From the NCBI GenBank assembly GCA_948144175.1, contig CANXME010002554.1, positions 1 through 64,000 on the forward strand: DNA of 64,000 bases. The letters run 5' to 3'. This stretch comes from Closterium sp. NIES-65. Taxonomy: Eukaryota > Streptophyta > Zygnematophyceae > Desmidiales > Closteriaceae. How positions within the stretch are numbered: position 1 is the first letter of the stretch; each line of letters opens with the position of its first letter. The notes beneath the pieces were generated by a model. That model had not been told where the DNA came from and did not search any database. It was given only the letters and a program-made list of their open reading frames with translations. The position numbers and the translations under genes were made by a program. Of this stretch, positions 33,842 to 41,535 are shown in pieces.

Positions 33842-34930
33842 TGTGAGGAGTAGGGACCCTCGATCGCCTCAGCGTACGATCGAGGAGTCGGGATGTCTGG
33901 TGCATCCGGGTCTCTCTCAGGGGCAATCAGCGTGGACACGAGATGAGGCAAAGCAGCAGCAAAACACTGGAACTCCTCCTGCCTGTCCTCAAGGACGTCC
34001 GTGCTAAGAGCACACTCACCCCCGACGGACGGAGGACAGACAGACTCAGACTCAGCAACAATACTAGTGGCGTAGTCTAGACGACACCGAGCAGCAAAGT
34101 CGACAAGCTCAGCAACCAAGGCAGACGCAGCTGTGGACTCAAAGGAAGGGTCAGTGACAACAGTAGCCAGGAGACGCGTGACAGTAGGACTAGCAGCACG
34201 AAGAGAGTGAGACTCCGGGTCAGGAAGGACAGGAAGAGAGGACTCTGGAGGAGACGGCAACGGGACACGCAGAGGAGCAGTGGAAGGACGCAGTGCCATC
34301 TCGTGTGTGCCCGGGACGGCAGGAGGACACGGATGTGGAGCACGACTACGAGTGCGAGTAGCACGAACAGGCGACGCAGGACGAGACGCAGGCTCACGAC
34401 GCTCAGCAAGACCTCCAGTAGGACCAGTGTAGGGAGAAGGAGCAGGCAGTGGGGAGGCGGGCTGTAACTGTGACCGCGACTGGACAGGCTGTGGACACTC
34501 TAAGGAAGGAGCAGGACCAGTAGAGGGCGGGAGACCAAGAACCTGCTCAAGGAGCGGAACGAAGTACGGCCGCGGCCGCGCAGCGCCTCCGAAACCAGCA
34601 GGGACAGCACCAATACCCCCAGCGGCAGCACCAACGCCAGCAGCACCAACTCCAGCACCCTCAGAAGCACCGGCGCTAGCAACACCTCCAGCGCCAACAC
34701 CCCCAGCTGCTCCAGCAGCTCCAGCTCCAGTAGGACCGTTAGTAGCTCTAGCAGTACCTCGAGCAGGACCAACTCCAGTAGCCCTAGCACCACCCCCAGT
34801 CCCAGCAGCTCCAGTACCACCAGTACGAGCACCTCCAGGACCAGCAGCAACAGTAGCACCTCCAGCTCCAGCAGCACGGCTCCTGCGCCGGGCAAACCAG
34901 TCGCGCCTCGATGAAGCACCGCCAGAGGCC
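33742..34930 (-). pseudogene. copia linker region, copy D3
   Basis: Ala/Gly/Pro-rich interdomain linker with landmarks GRPRPYFVPLLEQVLG-like, PLPAPSPYTGPTGGLAERREP and GECALSTDVLEDRQEEF, leading to SYAEAIEGPYSSQWQSAMD. It begins at GGASSRRDWFARR, where ten residues between SSRR and WFARR are missing. Confidence 0.8.
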
Positions 34931-35206
34931 ACTGTCGCTGACCTCATTACGCACCTTCGCACTAGTGACACCCGCTACCGCGCTTCGCTTCCTGCTGAGT
35001 TCAACACCAAGAACCCCCCCCCCCCCCCCCCCCCCATGTACATCACCCTCTACTACATAGTCACCCGGCTCCCTGACTCCCCTCGCTCGGTCAAGGACCA
35101 CTTCCTCTCTGTTTGCCCCACCACACTGACCGTTGACCTCCTCGAGGAGCGCCACTTGGCAGCTGAGAAGAGTATAGTCGCTGTAGGAGCCTCTCGTGGT
35201 GACCCT
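34931..35206 (+). other. Inverted gag segment inside copy D3 with a 22-base poly-C run
   Basis: Reads on the plus strand as Gag (THLRTSDTRYRASLPAEF, then MYITLYYIVTRLPDS, HFLSVCPTTLTVDLLEERHLAAEKS, VGASRGD), opposite to the rest of D3. At 35014-35035 the usual proline codons are a pure run of 22 C. The flanks are minus-strand copia: linker on the left and Gag amino terminus on the right. Confidence 0.9.
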
Positions 35207-35219
35207 CTAGGAGCCCGCC

Positions 35220-35416
35220 AAGACGTGCAGCAGCATTGCGGGTGGCCCATTTTCAGCGAACAGTGCTGTCAGCATCAGTAGGCGGGGCAGGAGAGGCACC
35301 AGGGAGAGTCCGTCTGCCCTATCGCATTGTAGGAAGAGTTGTAGGTCATCGACCCGGACCTCGAAGTCAACAGCACGACCCTCCGCATCAAAGGTAAGGA
35401 CACTGGGGGTAGCCAT
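35220..35416 (-). pseudogene. copia gag amino-terminal fragment, copy D3
   Basis: Starts at 35416 (MATPSVLTFDAEGRAVDFEVRVDDLQ) and runs to the region before RRHLP. The FDLTSGA block is partly deleted and the frame is lost. Confidence 0.85.
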
Positions 35417-35499
35417 GACAGGAGTGGTCTAGCAGGGAGTGCTCTCACTAGTCCGGGTGGGTGGGCCGGGGCGCGCCGGAAGGAACAGGGCGGCAACCG

Positions 35500-36200
35500 C
35501 TGTGGCAGTGGCTCGGCAGGGGCTCGGTAATGGCGGCTCGACGGCGGCCTCGGCGGCTCGGCGGCTCGGCTGTTGGGCGGCTCGGCGGCTCGGCTGCTGG
35601 GCGGCTCGGCGGCTCGGCGGTTGGGCGGCTTGGCGGCTCGGCTGCTGGGCGGCTCGGCTGCTCGGCTGTTCGGCTGCTTGCGGCTCGGCGGCTCGGGCGT
35701 GAAGGGGCCGGGGAGGGGGGCCGAAAGGGGGCGGCGACGGGGCCACAAGGGGCGGCGACGAGGCCGCTAGGGGCGGCGACGGGGCCACGTAGGGTCGGCG
35801 ACGGGGCCGCGTAGGGGTGGCGACGGGGCCGGTAGGGGCGGCGACGGGGCCGCAAAGGGCGGCGACGAGGCCGCGTGGGGCGGCGACGGGGCCGCTAGGG
35901 CCGGCGACGGGGCCGCGAAGGGGCCGCGAGGGGCCTGGAAGGGCGGCGACGGGGCCGCTAGAGGCAGCGACGGGGCCGCGAGGGGCCTGGAAGGGCGGCG
36001 ACGGGGCCGCGAAGGGGCCGCGAGGGGCCTGGAAGGGCGGCGACGGGGCCGCTAGGGGCGGCGACGGGGCCGTGAAGGGGCCTCGAGGGGGCCTAGAAGG
36101 GCGGCGACGGGGTCGCTAGGAGTGGCGACGGGGCCGCTAGGGGTGGCGCGAGGGGCCGTGAGAGGGGCCTCTAGGAGGGCTCGACAAGAGGGCGGCCAAC
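35500..36200. repeat. GC-rich tandem-repeat leader of copy D3
   Basis: GGCGGCTCG 9-mers (35530-35700), then GGCGGCGACGGGGCCGC ~16-17-bp repeats (35735-36140). A 14-base A run follows at ~36240. Confidence 0.85.
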
Positions 36201-36309
36201 GGGGCGCGCCTCGGGCAAAGGCGACTCGTGCTCCGGTCAAAAAAAAAAAAAAATCGATTTCAGTGGTGGGCCCTAGAAAGCGTTCCCATAGGGAACCTGC
36301 TCTATACCA

Positions 36310-36543
36310 TGTCAGAATCACAACCACTAAACCATTGGGATAAAAGGGCTTGTTTCAGTAGCGGGTCAGTGTGCCCATAACCCACGAGGCGAACGCGCTT
36401 GTAACCCTCTCCAGGATCAATCGGGCATCCACAGTGCAGATCTACTGACACCCCCCCACACTGGAAGGCCCAGGACTAAGCACAGCGACAACGACCTACA
36501 TGTGCATACACCGGGAATCGAACCCGAGACCGCTCTGATACCA
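36310..36543 (-). mobile_element. TRIM-derived block fused to the 5' LTR of D3 (copy 3)
   Basis: Contains one TRIM LTR (36310-~36450) and the full TRIM interior with polypurine tract, B-box GGTTCGATTCC (36524-36514) and a perfect PBS TGGTATCAGAGC (36543-36532). Where the other TRIM LTR should stand, the copia LTR (36544-36669) begins instead. On the other side, the TRIM LTR abuts the copia PBS (TGGTATAGAGC). The copia LTR edge reads TGTCAAG rather than TGTGAAG, so its first five bases match the TRIM end. Confidence 0.85.
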
Positions 36544-36683
36544 TGTCAAGAAATGAGGAATGGATGAACTAACAAGCAGGTGGGTACAAGTAAGAAAACC
36601 TAAAAGTGTTGTACCCCATATTGTCTACCCCACTTTAGCCTACACAGACTATAGCATATGAGTTTGACAGCAGCGACACTCAA

Positions 36684-36697
36684 GAAGCGAAGGGGAG
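36684..36697 (+). promoter_or_regulatory. Polypurine tract of copy C
   Basis: GAAGCGAAGGGGAG directly before the 3' LTR; the identical tract is in copy E at 53996-54009. Confidence 0.8.
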
Positions 36698-37139
36698 TGT
36701 TGGAAACAATTGATTTAGCGCCTCTGTCGTGTCAAAACACCAAGTCAGAAGCGAAGCGAAACATATCGAAGCATTGGCGAGTCAACCCTCGGAGGTTGAA
36801 CAACTGCGGAGGTTACGCAGAAGTCAAAGGTCAGCGACCTTTGACCTGACAAGTACAGTGCGACAGCAAGGACAAACAACTGACTCGCTATTGAGAAGTT
36901 GCCCGAGTCGTCACTGTATCGAACCGCAACAGAACAGCAAAACCGTTATTAGTTATAACCCTTCATATTCCCTTGTACTCATAAAAAAACGTGTATCTCT
37001 TTGTCTTAATCAATCTACTTTGCCCTCACATACCAGCGCAAGGTGGTTCACAAACCTTTCATTAAACGCTTCCGCTATTACATTGTCCTACTCAGAATTT
37101 AGTTCTGCAAAGATCCTAAGGGTTTTTTTCAGCCCAACA
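36698..37139 (+). repeat. 3' LTR of copy C (442 bp)
   Basis: TGTTGGAAACA...CAGCCCAACA; about twenty differences from the left LTR. Followed by GGGAT, the imperfect target duplication. Confidence 0.92.
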
Positions 37140-37590
37140 GGGATGACCCGATGTGCTGCATTGCAGCTCGGGACTTCCCAAGATTTGGGATGAGTCAAAC
37201 AGCGGATGTCCCGAAGCCAGGAATCCGCCCTGAAATCTGATGGGTCCTCGAGATGCATTGGAATTTGGCGTTTTTGCAAGGCTTTCTTGTTTGGTTCTGG
37301 ACAAAAAGACCATGGATGTCCTGCATACAGTGCCACACGTGAGCAGCAGCCAGAGTGTATTGAAAATGTTCAGGAATGCTGTATCCTTCATAGCAATATA
37401 CCATTATGTGTTTATGCACAAGTGATTATAAAATGTATCTGATCACAACCTTCACATTTGTCCAGTCCACTAGATCCCAAATTCTCAAAATCCTGCTATA
37501 CTCTCTTCCACACCCAATGTCCCAAACTATGCACTTCATGCACACTTGATTATGGGATTCCAAATGAATGTAGACCGTGCCCCCCTATTG
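37140..37590. other. Host intergenic DNA, no gene recognised
   Basis: No family-supported coding sequence. Around 37190-37240 it shares short blocks, in inverted orientation, with 13036-13140 on the other side of copy C. Confidence 0.45.
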
Positions 37591-37595
37591 GTATT

Positions 37596-37790
37596 GGAGA
37601 TGTATGGAGGGAGAAGGGAGGATGGATGGAGAGGGAGGGGAGGATGGAGGGAAAAAAAAGGGGGATGTGGGGAAGGGGGAATGGAGGGGGAAGTGAAGAT
37701 GGAAGGAATAAGAGAGAACAGAGGGGCTAGGGAAGATGGAGGGAGAATGGAGGAAGGATGGAGGGAAGGGAGGGCGTAGGGTGCATGATG
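37596..37790 (+). repeat. Purine-rich low-complexity tract
   Basis: About 190 bp of GGAGGGA/GGATGGA-like sequence, almost pyrimidine-free on the plus strand. Reading frames across it on both strands are artefacts. Confidence 0.85.
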
Positions 37791-38127
37791 AAGGCCAGAT
37801 ACGTCGGTAGAAAACACCAGGGCAGGCAGGTGATGATTACAATGTGGTAGTAATTAGTTACAGAGTTCAAGTCAAACTCACGTAATCTAGTCCCTGCACA
37901 GCATCTGATAATCCACTCCTCGCCCCTCCTAATTCACACTCCTAACCCAACCCCTCCTACCTAACTCCACTCCGCGCCCCTGCTTTGTCCCGCTCCTCGC
38001 CCTTCACCTGCTCTTCTCGCTTGCTGATACAATGCGTCCCCGCTGGGTCAGAAGCAGTCAAGACTGGTACTGCTGCTGCGGCCCCTCCTGCTCCGACCTT
38101 CCTCCCGTTCCTCCACTTTCCCCCTGA

Positions 38128-38400
38128 CATCTGCTTGTGTACAGTACAAGTCACTGATCTCCTTCCAAAACCCCCACGCCGCTACTTCAACTGCTCGTCC
38201 CTCTTCCTCCATCCCGACATCTGCTTGTGTACAAGTCATTAATCTCCTTCCAAAACCCCCACGCCGCTACTTGAACTGCACATGCGCCATGACTCCACTC
38301 GCTCTTCCCAGCATCTGCTTGTGTACAAGTCATTGTTCGTCCAAAAACCCCACGCCACTACTTAGACTGCACATGCGCCATGACTCCGCTCGTCCGTCCC
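38128..38400. repeat. Tandem repeat, three ~90-bp units
   Basis: Units begin CATCTGCTTGTGTACA at 38128, 38218 and 38312 and share CCAAAACCCCCACGCC and GCACATGCGCCATGACTCC blocks. Lengths are 90, 94 and ~89 bp. It lies downstream of the proposed donor site of the hypothetical gene, so probably within its intron. Confidence 0.85.
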
Positions 38401-38497
38401 CCTCCATTCCCCCCGCTCGTCCTCCCCCCTCCATTCCCTTCGCTCGCCTCTCCCCTTCTCCCCCGTCCACCTCCCCAAAGAGGGTTTTAACCTTACC

Positions 38498-39946
38498 AGC
38501 AACAGCCTCCGCTTCGTCTTGTACCGAGTCGCATTCGCGGCTTGAGCTATCAACGCTCCACGACTGCGCAATGTCACCAAAGTAATCCATCAAATCCAGA
38601 GCCAGCTCCTCATGATACGACTCGGCCCGCTGCTGCTGCCCTCGAGATTGTTCGCCATCCGTTTCGCCACTGCGATTCGTTTCGCCACTACGCCCCGGCA
38701 GCGGCGGCGCACGGAGCACGTCGTCTATATCCTGCGGTCCTGCCGCTTCCTGCCGACCCTCAGCTCCGCTGCTGCTAAGACTCCGCTTGACGTGCGACGG
38801 CTGCGACGACTCCTGCGGCGACTGCCGCTGCTTGTCCCCCTGCTCTTTTCGCACAAACGGAACAACCGTCACAGGCTCCGCCGCGGATCCGCTGAAGCTT
38901 CTCTGCCGCGCCGCCCCTACTCCCGCCCGTCCCCGCTGCCGCGGAGGGGACTTCGGAATAGCCCCGCCGCCGCTGCCGCCGCCGCCGGCCGCGGAACTCG
39001 CGGTCACTCTATTGCGCGTGCGACTCGGCTGCGCGGAAACGCCCTCGAGTCCGTCGAGAACCACGGCGTTTCCCGCTGCGGCGGCAAGCGCAGAATCTCG
39101 GCCGCTGCCGCGGTTGGAGAAAATGCGCAGCTTGCGGATTGCCGTCGCGGCGGGGCGTCGGCTGATAATCGACGGTCTCGCGGCCGCGGAAGCGTCGCTC
39201 CCCTCAGCGGAGAGGGGCTGCGGCTCGGCGGAGTCCGGAGCTTCTCCTTCCCACGACGGCGCCGCCGGGACCCACCCGGTCGCGGCGCGACGGTCGCTGC
39301 CCGCGTCGGCGCTCCCCGGCGGCGGCTTTTCGTCTCCCAGCGCGCTGCGGAGCGAGGAGCAGTCGGAGGACTTGTTTCGCGCGCGTCGGATGATCATCCG
39401 ATTTCTCCGCGGCCGGCGCGCTGCGCCGCCAGTTTCGTCGGAAGCTTCTTCCGCCCATAGCTCCTCCATGTCGACCGACGCGGTCGCCCTGTGGCGCACG
39501 ACGGGCGCGAGCGGGCTGCGTACCGCCGCCAGCGCGGCGGGGCGCCACGCGGGGCTTCCGCCGCCGCCGCCGCCGCACGGGGAATGTAGCGCGGAGGCGG
39601 AACCGCATCCCAAGGGGGACAACGCGGCCGCCGGGTGCTCGCCGTGTTTCCGCCTTCCGGCCGCGACAGCTTCCGCCCATGTTCCTTCCGCGGACTGGGG
39701 GGAAGTGCCTGGAGAATAACTCCTCACGTGAGTCCTCGGGCTTAGCGCGAGAGCGGCTGTGGTGTTCAAAGCGCGCTCGCGGTCTAGCGAGCGGGTTTCG
39801 GCAGGGCATTGAGCTCGCACGCAGCGGCGAGCGCGGTTTGCGGGGGAGTTCGCGAGTGGCCAGTCCAAATCGGGAGGGTGATCGGAAGGTGAGAGTACTG
39901 GACTGCGAACAACCGCAGTTTGGGAAGCCATAGGGAAGGGTTTCAT
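38498..39946 (-). CDS. Hypothetical Ser/Ala/Gly/Arg-rich protein, 5' exon
   Basis: An open frame starting MKPFPMASQTAVVRSP (39946; the second Met at 39931 is an alternative). I do not recognise the family. It is rich in Ser, Ala, Arg and Gly with a GGGGGG stretch, basic patches (RRPRRNRMIIRRARNK; RPAATAIRKLRIFSNR) and an acidic, more structured end (ESYHEELALDLMDYFGDIAQSWSVD). The composition suggests a disordered, perhaps nuclear protein. Open reading continues to 38330 but enters the 90-bp tandem repeat; a strong donor (GTAAGG after 38497, phase 1) suggests the exon ends there. Downstream exons were not found. Even wobble-GC bias and lack of stops over 1.4 kb support coding. Confidence 0.55.
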
Positions 39947-40995
39947 CGATCAACAGAGCTGGAAGGATGACAGTGGATAACTGGTTCTATAGAGTGAGAA
40001 ATTACAGCATTGCTGTGTGTTGCTTGCTCAGGAGATTTTGCATGTGTGCACACAAGGGCCGCGTTCTGTAGGCGTTATTGCCTCCGCATCAAATGTACGG
40101 TCTCTGTCCTTCCCCGTAGCTTCTCGCCGCACCAAATGTCAAATTTCTCAATTTGCTGGGCGGCGTTGCCACGAAGTCTCGTCAAACTCTCGAATCTCTC
40201 AAATTGCTGCCCCACATAAGTTGTGCGCTGGCTGATGCTACCTCTCGAGGCAGAATTGGGTCCGCACAAGTTGTGCAGACATTTGCCTGGAGAAGCAACA
40301 TCGTGGAAACTTCACCCCGTTAGATTTGTGTGCCCCAGAAAGTGGCGTTCTGCAGTCTGCAGCGTTAAATTTGGCGCAAGCAGGTCTGGCCGGACCGCTC
40401 TTATCACCAAATGTTGATAGGCAGATGCCCACTTATCGTGGAAGATTCTGCGGACCCAGTTCCTTGCAATTTAACGCCTGCAGAACAGCGCCAAGAAGAA
40501 CACAGGTGTTGTGGTGTGGTGGTGTGGTGTGGTGTGGTGTGGTGTGGCGTGCGGGTTATGGCGTGCCGTGTGGGGGCCTTCCGGCGCAATGCTCGAAACC
40601 AGTCCGCTACTGTCAGTGTGTGCTGGATAGCGACAGCCCATTCCAAGAGTAGCCGAATAACTGTACAGAAGTGCGAAAATGTTGAGCGAGTGTACTGACT
40701 GGTTACACACAAGTCGTGCGCTTTTCTTGTGGATGAGCCGAGATGCGAAGCGCCATCCACTCATAGACAGTCACTCTAGCGAAGCTCGACGAAACAGCAG
40801 TGAAACTATTCCTCGGAGTGCACTAAAGAGAATCAGAACAAAATCGAATGGCTTGCCCACACTCACTCACGTGATTGGTTGGTTGCCCGTTAGGACTCTA
40901 GCTTCGCCAAACTGTTCCATGCCTGCTTCACGCCAAGGCTTGAAAATCCAAATACCGTTCAGAGTTTGTATACACTTGGAGCCTACATTCCACAT
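39947..40995. other. Host intergenic DNA, no gene recognised
   Basis: Upstream of the hypothetical gene; should contain its promoter and 5' UTR. No supported reading frame or RNA gene was seen apart from a short microsatellite. Confidence 0.45.
40508..40550 (+). repeat. (GGTGT)n microsatellite
   Basis: About 40 bp of GTGGT/GGTGT pentamers with slight imperfection, at the left ending in GTTGTGGTGTGG. Confidence 0.9.
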
Positions 40996-41033
40996 TGTAA
41001 GGAAAATTCCTTTTCCTTACTTCGCGTCCCTTC
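40996..41033 (+). repeat. Gypsy 5' LTR, first 38 bp
   Basis: Starts TGTAAGGAAAATT, like the LTR at 7111. Interrupted at CCTTC (41029-41033) by copia E. Confidence 0.75.
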
Positions 41034-41161
41034 TGTTGGGAACAATAAGTCTTAAGGCGCCTCTGTCGTGTCGAAACTCAGGGCACTAGCGAAGCAGTCC
41101 AAATCGAAGCATCGCGAGTCAACCCTCGGAGGTTGGGGTAACCGCCTGGAGGTTACGCGAA

Positions 41162-41191
41162 GGTCAAAGGTCAGCGACCTTTGACTTGACC
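41162..41191 (+). promoter_or_regulatory. Inverted repeat with clustered W-box-like TTGAC motifs
   Basis: GTCAAAGGTC and GACCTTTGAC are perfect arms with a 3-base spacer (41163-41185), followed by TTGACTTGACC-type sequence. Several TTGAC(C/T) cores on both strands fit WRKY-factor sites. It lies about 120-150 bp upstream of the TATA box and is conserved in all family-2 LTRs here (copies C and E). Confidence 0.5.
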
Positions 41192-41312
41192 AATACAGCG
41201 CGACAGCAAGGACACACAACTGACTCGACATTGAGCAGTTGCCCGAGTCGCACTGTATCGAATCGCAACAGTAAAACGGTTTAAATCTATCTATTCGTAT
41301 TCCTTGTACTCT

Positions 41313-41320
41313 TATATAAA
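41313..41320 (+). promoter_or_regulatory. TATA box of copy E LTR promoter
   Basis: TATATAAA in the LTR; the same element is at 54289-54296 in the 3' LTR. Position in the LTR fits the U3/R boundary upstream of the PBS. Confidence 0.65.
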
Positions 41321-41468
41321 CCTTGTATTTGCTTGTTTAATCCAACTTACTTTGCTCTCACATACTAGTGCAAGGTGGTTCAACCACTCTTTTATTCAAC
41401 GCTTCCGCTATTACAATCCTACTCAGTCCTTAAACTCTACAAAGATCCTAGGGCTTCTCAGCCCAACA

Positions 41469-41480
41469 TGGTATGAGAGC
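41469..41480 (+). promoter_or_regulatory. Primer-binding site of copy E
   Basis: TGGTATGAGAGC, one mismatch to the initiator tRNA-Met complement, adjoining the LTR with no spacer; the same variant is in copy C. Confidence 0.8.
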
Positions 41481-41535
41481 AGTTAGAGTTTAAGATCATT
41501 TTCTCTCTCAATACTTAAATACAAAGAAAGAAGAC

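Larger units (their letters stand above)
32007..36669 (-). mobile_element. Family-1 copia retrotransposon, copy D3 (deleted and rearranged)
   Basis: LTRs 32007-32132 and 36544-36669 (126 bp each, about seven differences); target duplication GCAGC (32002-32006 and 36670-36674). Only 4.7 kb: RNase H, RT and linker are present; integrase, protease and the zinc region are gone; a gag segment is inverted; and a TRIM-derived block sits between the 5' LTR and the copia PBS. It can only have moved with proteins from other copies. Confidence 0.92.
13410..37139 (+). mobile_element. Family-2 Ty1/copia retrotransposon, copy C (old, heavily nested)
   Basis: LTRs at 13410-13853 and 36698-37139 enclose gag-pol pieces in one orientation at 13916-15649, 16026-16354, 23788-24180 and 29619-32006. 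The gaps are later insertions (TRIM1, D1, D2, D3). The flanks GGTAT (13405-13409) and GGGAT (37140-37144) look like a target duplication with one mismatch. The two LTRs differ at about twenty positions, so this copy is clearly older than E, its close relative at 41-54 kb. Confidence 0.9.
41034..41468 (+). repeat. 5' LTR of copy E (435 bp)
   Basis: TGTTGGGAACA...CAGCCCAACA. Contains the W-box-like cluster, inverted repeat and a TATA box; followed directly by PBS 41469-41480. Confidence 0.95.

Noticed and set aside
38612-39719. Plus-strand open frames of 282 and 310 codons opposite the hypothetical gene
   Set aside because: Either strand could code in such GC-rich DNA. The minus strand was preferred for its longer frame, acidic structured end and splice donor, but this is not certain.
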